A stretch of DNA of 5,001 nucleotides, taken from an uncultured Clostridia bacterium (lineage in GTDB: Bacteria; Bacillota; Clostridia; Christensenellales; Aristaeellaceae). Location: positions 1 through 5,001 of the forward strand of contig CALVTV010000050.1 in assembly GCA_944363005.1 (NCBI GenBank), written 5' to 3'. The translations under genes and the position numbers were made by a program. Below, piece by piece: positions 1-5,001 of the stretch. Within the stretch, counting starts at the first letter, position 1. Every line of letters begins with the position of its first letter. Under the pieces are notes generated by a model, which was not told where the DNA came from, searched no databases, and worked only from the letters and a program-made list of their open reading frames with translations.

Positions 1-417
1 GTAACCGAGCTCTTGGGGCACGTGTATTCGCTCTGTGGGGTCATTGCCCACGGGAAACAGCTTGGCCGCAAGCTAGATTTCCCGACGGCGAATCTTCCCT
101 GGCCCAACGGCAAGGCCATTCCGCCCAAAGGGGTATACGCGGCGCTGGCGGATGTCTGCGGCAGAACGTATATGGCGGCGGTCAACATCGGCGCGCATCC
201 GACTGTGCCCGATGGCGCGCCGACGATCGAAGCGAACCTGCTCGACTTTTACGGAGAATCGCTCTATGGAAAGCACATGCGGCTCAGACTCTATCAATTT
301 GTTCGGGAAGAGCGCCGGTTTGACTCGTTGGAGGCGCTGCGCGAGGAAGTGATGCGCAACCGCGAGCAGGTGCGCGCGTATTTCGAGCAATGTCCGGATT
401 TTTGCCTAAAATTTTGA
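1..417 (+). CDS. ribF: RibF C-terminal part (riboflavin kinase domain), 5'-truncated by the window edge
   Basis: This is the last 138 codons of a bifunctional riboflavin kinase/FAD synthetase, a cytosolic enzyme that phosphorylates riboflavin to FMN and then adenylylates FMN to FAD. Only the C-terminal kinase domain is present; the N-terminal FMN adenylyltransferase domain lies upstream of the window. The frame is open from base 1, so the in-frame TTG at 13 is not a real start. Visible hallmarks (fragment numbering) are GRKLDFPTANL at 22-32, whose Thr29 and Asn31 are the family's Mg-ATP ligands; GVYAA at 44-48; VNIGAHPTV at 61-69; and IEANLLDFYG at 76-85, where Glu77 matches the catalytic acidic residue. 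A helical tail follows, ending in AYFEQCPDFCLKF. The stop is TGA 415-417. No T-tract hairpin follows the stop, so transcription may run on into rpsO. Riboflavin kinase identity is firm; the complete gene's two-domain layout is inferred from the family. Confidence 0.95.
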   Translation, partial: VTELLGHVYSLCGVIAHGKQLGRKLDFPTANLPWPNGKAIPPKGVYAALADVCGRTYMAAVNIGAHPTVPDGAPTIEANLLDFYGESLYGKHMRLRLYQFVREERRFDSLEALREEVMRNREQVRAYFEQCPDFCLKF

Positions 418-447
418 AAAATATCGAAAAAAGAGGCCTCCGCGATG

Positions 448-476
448 TTTACAAAGCGGGGGTTTCGTGTTAAAAT
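448..476 (+). promoter_or_regulatory. Sigma-A/sigma-70 type promoter for rpsO
   Basis: TTTACA at 448-453 (5/6 match to the -35 consensus) is followed after exactly 17 bp by TAAAAT at 471-476 (5/6 match to the -10 consensus). TGT at 468-470, directly before the -10, makes it an extended -10 element. The expected transcription start is about 482-484, giving rpsO a leader of roughly 90 nt. The site lies in the ribF-rpsO gap, and its quality suggests strong expression, as expected for a ribosomal protein gene. Confidence 0.8.
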
Positions 477-491
477 ACCCAATGGTCTGAA

Positions 492-539
492 CCGTGCGCG
501 CAGAAGATCGAGTCTCCAGACGTTCTTCTATGCGCGCGG
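492..539 (+). promoter_or_regulatory. Structured 5' leader hairpin of rpsO (candidate S15 autoregulatory element)
   Basis: Between the promoter and the rpsO ribosome binding site, GCGCGCAGAAGA (496-507) pairs with 524-537 (TCTTCT, a 2-nt AT bulge, GCGCGC) to form 12 bp. A small inner stem GTC/GAC closes a TCCA loop near 512-521. CC 492-493 could also pair with GG 538-539 past a GT bulge. No T-tract follows, so this is not a terminator. S15 is known to bind its own mRNA leader in several bacterial groups, using structurally unrelated RNAs. Assigning this hairpin to such control is inference from its position and strength. Confidence 0.5.
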
Positions 540-559
540 CGATTGGCAAAAAAAGATTT

Positions 560-564
560 GGAGG
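560..564 (+). promoter_or_regulatory. Ribosome binding site deciding the rpsO start
   Basis: GGAGG at 560-564 sits 9 nt before ATG 574. The S15 reading frame stays open upstream to an ATG at 445, but that ATG lies upstream of the promoter's -10 element and gives residues foreign to S15, so 574 is the start. GATT (555-558) and AATC (565-568) flank the site and could form a weak 4-bp hairpin with the Shine-Dalgarno in its loop. Confidence 0.85.
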
Positions 565-573
565 AATCAAACC

Positions 574-837
574 ATGGATAAGGCGACCAAGGAAGCGATC
601 ATCAAGGAATATGCCCGTCACGAGGGCGACACCGGTTCTCCTGAGGTGCAGGTTGCGCTGCTCACCGCTCGCATCAATCATCTCAATGAGCATCTGAAGG
701 ATCACGCGAAGGATCACCACTCTCATCGTGGCCTGCTGCTGATGGTTGGTCAGCGCCGCAGCATGATGGAGTACCTCAAGAAGGTTGACATCGAGCGTTA
801 TCGTGCTCTGGTTGCGAAGCTGGGTCTGCGCAAGTAA
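574..837 (+). CDS. rpsO: 30S ribosomal protein S15
   Basis: This 87-residue protein is full length for bacterial S15 (usually 88-89 aa). S15 is a primary binder of the 16S rRNA central domain, contacts the three-way junction of helices 20-22 and helps form bridge B4 to the 50S subunit. The signature is clear: DTGSPEVQ at 19-26, TARI at 31-34, the KDHHS block at 46-50, GLL at 53-55, and the closing LGLRK at 83-87. The known rRNA-contacting residues are present as D19, T20, G21, Q26, R33, H40, D47 and S50. Small departures from the usual pattern are HSHRG instead of HSRRG (H51) and RRSMMEYL instead of RRRLLxYL (S63-M65). The gene has its own promoter and structured leader upstream and a terminator downstream, so it can be made as a short monocistronic mRNA. 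It lies between ribF and pnp as in Bacillus. Confidence 0.98.
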   Translation: MDKATKEAIIKEYARHEGDTGSPEVQVALLTARINHLNEHLKDHAKDHHSHRGLLLMVGQRRSMMEYLKKVDIERYRALVAKLGLRK

Positions 838-865
838 TATTCCGAAGGGGCTTTGTCCCAGATGA

Positions 866-906
866 CCGTCGTTTGGGAGGCATCGCTGACCGAACGACGG
901 TTTTTT
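866..906 (+). terminator. Intrinsic terminator after rpsO
   Basis: CCGTCGTTTGG (866-876) pairs with CCGAACGACGG (890-900), giving an 11-bp stem with one G-T wobble and a 13-nt loop. Six T residues follow at 901-906. It lies 29 nt past the rpsO stop and 112 nt before pnp. It may be partly read through, as happens in the E. coli rpsO-pnp pair; this is inference, but no good separate pnp promoter is visible downstream of it. Confidence 0.88.
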
Positions 907-912
907 CATGGT

Positions 913-951
913 GAGGCGTGCTTTTGCGTTGCAGGGCAGCGCATGCGCCTC
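913..951 (+). promoter_or_regulatory. pnp leader stem-loop 1
   Basis: An apical stem TGCGTTGC (925-932)/GCAGCGCA (936-943) has 8 bp with one G-T wobble and an AGG loop. Below it, GAGGCG (913-918) pairs with CGCCTC (946-951) across an internal loop (919-924 versus 944-945). There is no T-tract, so it is not a terminator. It sits between the rpsO terminator and pnp. In E. coli a long pnp leader hairpin is cut by RNase III and then mediates PNPase autocontrol; a similar role here is only suggested by position. Confidence 0.5.
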
Positions 952-952
952 G

Positions 953-976
953 TCGGATTCGAGGGTTCGGATCCGA
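953..976 (+). promoter_or_regulatory. pnp leader stem-loop 2
   Basis: TCGGATTCGA (953-962) pairs with TCGGATCCGA (967-976) over all 10 positions, with one G-T wobble and a 4-nt GGGT loop. The two arms are also a near-perfect direct repeat (9/10), because each arm is itself close to palindromic; the second arm is a perfect 10-bp palindrome. The hairpin begins one base after stem-loop 1 and ends 28 nt before the pnp Shine-Dalgarno. No T-tract follows. The alternatives are an mRNA stability or processing element, or a palindromic protein-binding site at the DNA level. Confidence 0.5.
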
Positions 977-1018
977 TGGTTGTGTTGGTAGGTAGGAAAA
1001 GTTGAAAGGAGATACCCG

Positions 1019-3169
1019 ATGGTTAAGGTGTATACCACGGAGCTTGCTGGCCGCGAGCTGTCCCTCGAGTTTGGCAAGTACTGCGGTCAGGCGAACGGCT
1101 CGGTCATCGTCCGACTGGGCGATACGGTCGTGATGGTCAATGCGACGGCTTCGGAAAAGCCGCGCGAAGGCCAGGATTTCTTCCCGCTGAGCGTGGATTT
1201 TGAGGAAAAGATGTATTCGGTGGGCAAGATCCCCGGCGGATTCATCAAGCGCGAGGGACGTCCCTCTGAAAAGGCGACGCTGACCTCCCGCCTGATTGAC
1301 CGCCCGCTGCGCCCGCTCTTCAATAAGGGTATGCGCAATGACGTGCAGGTTGTTGCGACTGTGCTTTCCGTGGAATACGACGTGCCGCCGGATATCCCCG
1401 CGATGATCGGCGCTTCCGCGGCGATTGCGGTGAGCGATATTCCCTGGGGCGGCCCGATCGCCGGCGTGAGCGTGGGACTGGTGGATGGCGAAGTGGTCAT
1501 CAATCCGAACCTCGCTCAGCGCGAAGTTTCCAAGCTGAACCTGACTGTTGCGGGCACCGATGAGGCCGTGCTGATGGTTGAGGCGGGCGCCAAGGAGATC
1601 AGCGAGGCGGATATGCTTCGCGCAATCCTCACCGGCCACGAGGAGATCAAGAAGCTGGTCGCGTTCCAGAAGCAGATTGTGGCTGAGATTGGCAAGCCCA
1701 AGAAGGATTTCCCGGTCTTTGAAACGGGAGCCGACGTCAAAGAGGCTGTCCGCGCGGACTTCTATGGCCGTTGCGAGTGGGTGTTTGAGGCGTTTGACCG
1801 CCATGAGCGCGGCGACCGCGAGAAGATCGTCTCCCAGGAAGCGCATGAGAAGTACGCGGAACAGTTCGAAGGCCGCATGAACGAGGTCGACGATGCGCTG
1901 TACTACCTGGACAAGGAGATCATGCGCAAGAAGATCCTCGAGCAGGGCGTGCGTCCCGATGGCCGCAGCCTCACGCAGATCCGCCCGATCTGGTGTGAAA
2001 CCGGCGTGCTGCCGCGCACCCATGGCACGGGCGTGTTCACCCGCGGTGAAACGCAGGTCATGTCCATTGCCACGCTCGCACCGATGAGCGAGGTACAGGT
2101 CATTGAAGGCCTTGGAACCGAGACCAGCGAGCGCTACATGCATAATTACAACATGCCGCCGTACTCCACCGGCGAAGCTGGCCGCCTCAAGAGCCCGGGC
2201 CGTCGCGAGATTGGCCACGGCGCGCTGGCCAAGCGCGCGCTGGAGCCGGTCATTCCGCCGGTTGACGAGTTCCCGTATGCCATTCGCGTGGTCAGCGAGG
2301 TGCTCTCTTCCAATGGTTCGACGTCCCAGGCTTCCGTTTGCGGCTCTACGCTCGCGTTGATGGACGCTGGCGTCCCGATCAAGGCGCCGGTGGCCGGCGT
2401 GGCGATGGGTCTGATCAAGGACGCCGAGAATGGAAAGGTCGCGGTGCTGACCGATATTCAGGGCCTGGAGGACTTCCTGGGCGACATGGATTTCAAGGTT
2501 GCGGGCACCATGAACGGCATTACCGCCATCCAGATGGACATCAAGATCAAGGGCATCGACGAGGCCATTCTGCGTCAGGCGCTGTCTCAGGCGCTTGATG
2601 GACGCCTGTTCATCCTGGGCAAGATGCTTGAAACGCTGCCGCAGCCGCGTGAGCACCTCTCTGCGTATGCGCCGAAGATCGTCCGCTTCTCGATCAATCC
2701 GGATAAGATCCGCGAGGTCATTGGACCAGGCGGAAAGATGATCAACAAGATTATCGACGAGACGGGCGTCAAGATCGACATCGAGGACGACGGCAGTGTG
2801 TATATCGCTACGCCGGACGAGGCTGCCGCTGCGAAGGCGCGCCGCATTATCGAAGGCATTGCCAAGGACATTGAAGTTGGCGAAGTCTATACCGGCAAGG
2901 TCGTTCGGATGATGAACTTCGGCGTGTTTGTCGAGCTGCTGCCGGGCAAGGACGGCATGGTGCATATCTCCAAGCTGGCGAAGGGCCGCGTAGAGAAGTG
3001 CGAGGACGTCGTAAAGATCGGCGATGAGCTGGAAGTCAAGGTTGCGGAGATCGATGCGCAGGGCCGCATCAACCTCGTGCGCAACGACATCGAGTACGAC
3101 AACACCGACATGCCGCGCCGCAGTGCGCCGGGTCAGCGTCCGCCGCGCCGCGATGCCAACCGCCGTTAA
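1019..3169 (+). CDS. pnp: Polyribonucleotide nucleotidyltransferase (PNPase)
   Basis: This 716-residue protein is full length for PNPase (711 aa in E. coli). The cytosolic trimer degrades RNA 3' to 5' by phosphorolysis, releasing nucleoside diphosphates, and acts in mRNA turnover. Domains in order are: first RNase PH core (about 10-145, with GGFIKREGRPSE at 73-84 and RLIDRPLRPLF at 91-101); an all-helical linker (about 150-240); second RNase PH core (about 310-545); a KH domain with its GPGG loop at 569-572; an S1 domain (621-689, with MMNFGVFVELLPGKDGMVHIS at 631-651 in outline); and a short basic Arg/Pro-rich tail (699-716). Catalytic equivalents are intact: R395-R396 and the S434-T435-S436 loop for phosphate, and D485, D491 and K493 in the EDFLGDMDFK stretch. 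The start is ATG 1019, with AAAGGAG at 1005-1011 and 7-nt spacing. It follows rpsO as in many bacteria, behind two leader hairpins, and ends at its own terminator. Confidence 0.98.
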   Translation: MVKVYTTELAGRELSLEFGKYCGQANGSVIVRLGDTVVMVNATASEKPREGQDFFPLSVDFEEKMYSVGKIPGGFIKREGRPSEKATLTSRLIDRPLRPLFNKGMRNDVQVVATVLSVEYDVPPDIPAMIGASAAIAVSDIPWGGPIAGVSVGLVDGEVVINPNLAQREVSKLNLTVAGTDEAVLMVEAGAKEISEADMLRAILTGHEEIKKLVAFQKQIVAEIGKPKKDFPVFETGADVKEAVRADFYGRCEWVFEAFDRHERGDREKIVSQEAHEKYAEQFEGRMNEVDDALYYLDKEIMRKKILEQGVRPDGRSLTQIRPIWCETGVLPRTHGTGVFTRGETQVMSIATLAPMSEVQVIEGLGTETSERYMHNYNMPPYSTGEAGRLKSPGRREIGHGALAKRALEPVIPPVDEFPYAIRVVSEVLSSNGSTSQASVCGSTLALMDAGVPIKAPVAGVAMGLIKDAENGKVAVLTDIQGLEDFLGDMDFKVAGTMNGITAIQMDIKIKGIDEAILRQALSQALDGRLFILGKMLETLPQPREHLSAYAPKIVRFSINPDKIREVIGPGGKMINKIIDETGVKIDIEDDGSVYIATPDEAAAAKARRIIEGIAKDIEVGEVYTGKVVRMMNFGVFVELLPGKDGMVHISKLAKGRVEKCEDVVKIGDELEVKVAEIDAQGRINLVRNDIEYDNTDMPRRSAPGQRPPRRDANRR

Positions 3170-3182
3170 TCACAAAGTTTGG

Positions 3183-3211
3183 GCTGCCGGGCAATGTCCG
3201 GCAGCTTTTTT
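3183..3211 (+). terminator. Intrinsic terminator after pnp
   Basis: GCTGCCGG (3183-3190) and CCGGCAGC (3198-3205) form a perfect, GC-rich 8-bp stem with a 7-nt loop, followed by six T residues (3206-3211). It begins 14 nt past the pnp stop. Its strength suggests that the M16 peptidase gene downstream is mainly transcribed from another promoter. Confidence 0.92.
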
Positions 3212-3289
3212 ACATCGAAAATGTATTTGTGCCGTTGCGGGATTGCGTTGTTCTTTCAAACGCCGCGCAGCAGTCGGCAAACATTGATT

Positions 3290-3316
3290 TTGACACTGAA
3301 TACGATGATATCGAAT
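3290..3316 (+). promoter_or_regulatory. Possible promoter for the M16 peptidase operon
   Basis: A perfect -35 hexamer TTGACA occurs at 3290-3295, but no good -10 lies at 17 bp. The best partner is TCGAAT at 3311-3316 (4/6 match, 15-bp spacer). A promoter is expected in this gap because a strong terminator closes pnp at 3211. The rest of the gap (3212-3380) shows no gene or strong repeat, only a weak possible hairpin near 3245-3263. Confidence 0.3.
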
Positions 3317-3366
3317 GAATTTGCCTTGAATGGGCAGAATGGGAGAGACAATGGCTGAAACAACGA

Positions 3367-3371
3367 GGAGG
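3367..3371 (+). promoter_or_regulatory. Ribosome binding site deciding the M16 peptidase start
   Basis: GGAGG at 3367-3371, within GAGGAGG, is 9 nt before ATG 3381. In-frame ATGs also occur at 3330, 3339 and 3351. The 3351 start has only GGGAG (3341-3345) at a tight 5-nt spacing, and the other two have nothing convincing. The family's N-terminus also begins at the residues encoded from 3381. Confidence 0.8.
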
Positions 3372-3380
3372 TCATCTCAT

Positions 3381-4637
3381 ATGTGCGATGAGTTTGTCCT
3401 GGACAATGGCGTGCGTGTGATTGCAGAGTATATTCCGCATTTTCCCTCCGTGAGTGTGGGGTTGTGGATTGGCGCGGGATCGATGTATGAAACCGAAGAG
3501 GAAAACGGACTCTCACACTTTGTTGAGCACATGCTCTTCAAGAGCACGAACCGGCGGACAACGCGGGAAATCGCCGTCGAAATGGATGCCATCGGCGGTC
3601 AGGTGAACGCCTTTACCGCCAAGGAATGCACGTGCTACTACGCGAAGGTGATTGCCGAGCATCTGGAGCGGGCGATGGATTTGCTCACTGATTTGCTGTT
3701 GGGCGCCCGTCTCGAAGAAGAGGAGTTTGAGAAGGAACGGGGCGTCATTCTCGAGGAAATCGCGATGTGCGAAGATACGCCCGAGGACCTGGTGTATGAT
3801 CTTTTGGCGCAGGCGTACTTTGGCGATCACTCGTTGAGCCGCCCGATTCTGGGCACGCATGAGCAGATCGCTTCTGTAACCCGGCAGGCGTTGATCGATT
3901 TCCGCCGCAAGCACTACAGACCGGACAACACGGTTTTGGCTGTAGCCGGACAATATGACCTTCAGGCCCTTAAAGCGATGGCCCAGCGGTATTTGGGAAG
4001 CTGGAAGGCGGATGGCAAGCCGCATGATCCGACGCCCGGCACAACGTGCGAGGCGCGCATGTTGACCCGCCAGAAGGATATCGAGCAGGTGCACATGTGC
4101 CTGGCCTATCCCGGTGTGGCGCAGGATGACGAGGATCTCTACCCGATGTCCGTGATGAACAACCTGCTGGGCGGAGGCATGAGCTCGCGGCTGTTCCAAC
4201 GCATTCGTGAGGAGATGGGCGCTGCCTATTCCGTATACAGTTATCCTTCGACATACACGCACTGCGGAACACTGACGATCTACGCGGGAACCTCGCCGGA
4301 GACGGCACAGCAGGTGGCAGACGAACTGCATGCGCAAATTCGCCTGCTCGTCAACAAGGGCATTACGGATGAGGAATTTGCCATGGCCAAAGAGCAGCTC
4401 AAGGTATCCTATGTGCTGGGGCTGGAGAGCAGTTCCTCGCGCATGTCGTCCATCGGCCGTAGCAAGCTCCTGCGCGGCAAGGCGATCGATCCGGACGATG
4501 TGGTGGAAAAGATCGAAGCGGTTACCAAGGCGGATGTTGAGCGCGTGATTCAGCGCACATTCAGCGGTCCATGTGCGGCATCAGCCGTGGGCAGGCAAGT
4601 GGATTCACTTCGTCTCTTGCCGGATCAACAGGGGTAA
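3381..4637 (+). CDS. M16B family zinc metallopeptidase (insulinase/processing-peptidase type)
   Basis: This 418-residue protein is the usual size of single-unit M16B peptidases such as Bacillus MlpA/YmxG. The inverted zinc motif HFVEH is at 46-50: H46 and H50 bind zinc and E49 is catalytic. The third ligand is E126, in the RGVILEE stretch and exactly 76 residues past H50, as in mitochondrial processing peptidase. The second half carries LLGGGMSSRLFQRIREE (262-278), with the R276/Y283 pair at the 7-residue spacing of the substrate-binding Arg/Tyr of insulinase relatives. One chain therefore holds both active halves, which fits a homodimer. The start MCDEFVLDNGVRV fits the family, and there is no signal peptide or membrane segment, so it should be cytosolic. 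The substrate is unknown; peptide clearance or protein processing is inferred from the family. It follows pnp as in many Bacillota and is closely coupled to the AlkD-like gene behind it. Confidence 0.93.
   Translation: MCDEFVLDNGVRVIAEYIPHFPSVSVGLWIGAGSMYETEEENGLSHFVEHMLFKSTNRRTTREIAVEMDAIGGQVNAFTAKECTCYYAKVIAEHLERAMDLLTDLLLGARLEEEEFEKERGVILEEIAMCEDTPEDLVYDLLAQAYFGDHSLSRPILGTHEQIASVTRQALIDFRRKHYRPDNTVLAVAGQYDLQALKAMAQRYLGSWKADGKPHDPTPGTTCEARMLTRQKDIEQVHMCLAYPGVAQDDEDLYPMSVMNNLLGGGMSSRLFQRIREEMGAAYSVYSYPSTYTHCGTLTIYAGTSPETAQQVADELHAQIRLLVNKGITDEEFAMAKEQLKVSYVLGLESSSSRMSSIGRSKLLRGKAIDPDDVVEKIEAVTKADVERVIQRTFSGPCAASAVGRQVDSLRLLPDQQG
4630..4634 (+). promoter_or_regulatory. Ribosome binding site of the AlkD-like gene, abutting the peptidase stop
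   Basis: AGGGG at 4630-4634 lies in the last codons of the peptidase gene, directly before its TAA (4635-4637) and 9 nt before ATG 4644. It is a weaker match than the AGGAGG-like sites of the other genes here, which suggests lower output or translational coupling. The ATG at 4639 meets a stop after two codons and is not used. Confidence 0.6.
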
Positions 4638-4643
4638 AATGCG

Positions 4644-5001
4644 ATGACCCATGAGGAGATTCGCCAGTTTTTGCAGGCGCACGCAGAACCTGCGTATCGA
4701 GAATTCAGCGCGAGGTTGCTTCCTTCAGGAACGCCGTTGTTGGGCGTGCGATTACCGGTGATTCGCGGCATGGCCAAAGAGCTGGCGAGGGGAGACTGGC
4801 GAGCATATTTGGATACGGCATGGGACGATCTGTTCGAAGAACGAATGCTGCAGGGGATGACACTGGGAGTCGCGCGGGCCAGTGCTGCCGAAAAAATGCC
4901 CTATCTTGAACGCTATTTGCCCAAAGTGAACAACTGGTCGCTTTGCGACAGCCTTTGCGCTTCACTCAAAACAGCAAAAGCAGAACCCGAAGCGATGCTG
5001 G
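4644..5001 (+). CDS. DNA alkylation repair protein, AlkD/HEAT-repeat-like (3'-truncated by the window edge)
   Basis: The first 119 codons are visible in an uninterrupted frame from ATG 4644, beginning MTHEEIRQFLQAHAEPAYREF; the gene runs off the right edge (family length is about 220-240 aa). The pattern fits the DNA_alkylation family, whose AlkD members excise 3-methyladenine and 7-methylguanine using an all-helical HEAT-like fold that does not flip the base. Telling stretches are LLGVRLPVIRGMAKELA (32-48), FEERMLQGMTLG (64-75) and KVNNWSLCDSLCASLK (94-109). In the last, W98 and D102 keep the WxxxD spacing of Bacillus cereus AlkD W109 and D113, where the Asp is essential for catalysis. It starts 6 nt after the peptidase stop codon and is probably co-transcribed with it. 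Glycosylase activity is inferred; some family members lack it, and the second half, including the further key Trp, is not visible. Confidence 0.85.
   Translation, partial: MTHEEIRQFLQAHAEPAYREFSARLLPSGTPLLGVRLPVIRGMAKELARGDWRAYLDTAWDDLFEERMLQGMTLGVARASAAEKMPYLERYLPKVNNWSLCDSLCASLKTAKAEPEAML

Noticed and set aside
408..441. AT-rich palindrome AAAATTTT and GAGGCCTC at the ribF end as a possible terminator.
   Set aside because: Neither forms a stem with a workable loop followed by T residues on the + strand.
785..790. A perfect TTGACA hexamer inside rpsO.
   Set aside because: It encodes conserved S15 residues (VDI region) and no -10-like hexamer lies 16-18 bp downstream (CTGGTT at 17).
406..1077. 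A 223-codon minus-strand open frame spanning rpsO and both flanking gaps.
   Set aside because: It runs across the rpsO promoter, the rpsO gene and the terminator, has no recognisable domain, and is explained by features on the opposite strand.
776..2965. A 729-codon open frame on the minus strand covering most of pnp.
   Set aside because: It lies antisense to a fully conserved, motif-complete PNPase gene. Its translation is low-complexity, rich in Arg, His, Leu and Ala, with no recognisable domain. Long antisense frames are expected where GC-rich codon use removes reverse-strand stops.
3221..3358. A possible 45-codon small gene in the pnp-M16 gap.
   Set aside because: No ribosome binding site precedes the ATG (only the terminator T-tract and ACATCGAAA), it overlaps the -35-like site, and its sequence resembles no family I recognise.
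3513..4337. A 274-codon minus-strand open frame within the M16 peptidase gene.
   Set aside because: It is antisense to a motif-complete gene, its translation has no recognisable domain, and it is explained by the codon bias of the coding strand.

Overview
This window reads as ordinary bacterial core chromosome, most likely from a GC-rich member of the Bacillota (Clostridia-like). That placement is inferred from gene order and protein style: ribF – rpsO – pnp – M16 peptidase, all on the + strand, matches the arrangement known around Bacillus pnpA (ribC, rpsO, pnpA, then mlpA a little downstream). Strong AGGAGG-type ribosome binding sites and two intrinsic hairpin plus T-tract terminators fit the same group. 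No mobile element, CRISPR array, tRNA, rRNA or phage gene is visible.

Layout. Positions 1-417 hold the 3' end of ribF (riboflavin kinase domain). A well-formed sigma-A type promoter (448-476) lies in the gap after it and should drive a roughly 90-nt leader that folds into a strong hairpin (about 496-537), then rpsO (574-837, ribosomal protein S15). An intrinsic terminator (866-906) follows. The rest of that gap, before pnp (1019-3169, polynucleotide phosphorylase), carries two tandem stem-loops (913-951 and 953-976), which look like an mRNA leader structure. pnp ends in its own terminator (3183-3211). After a 169-bp gap with a partial promoter candidate comes a cytosolic M16B zinc peptidase (3381-4637). 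The start of an AlkD/HEAT-like DNA alkylation repair gene (4644 to beyond the right edge) follows it closely, with its ribosome binding site abutting the peptidase stop codon.

How the genes work together. rpsO and pnp are the classic ribosome/RNA-decay pair, and both are autoregulated through leader RNA structures in well-studied bacteria. The structured leaders seen here suggest similar control, although the structures were read by eye and are not verified. The M16 peptidase is a usual neighbour of pnp in Bacillota, and the AlkD-like gene looks like a lineage-specific addition to its transcript. I found no convincing undescribed system; the two RNA leaders and the peptidase/AlkD coupling are the items most worth a second look.
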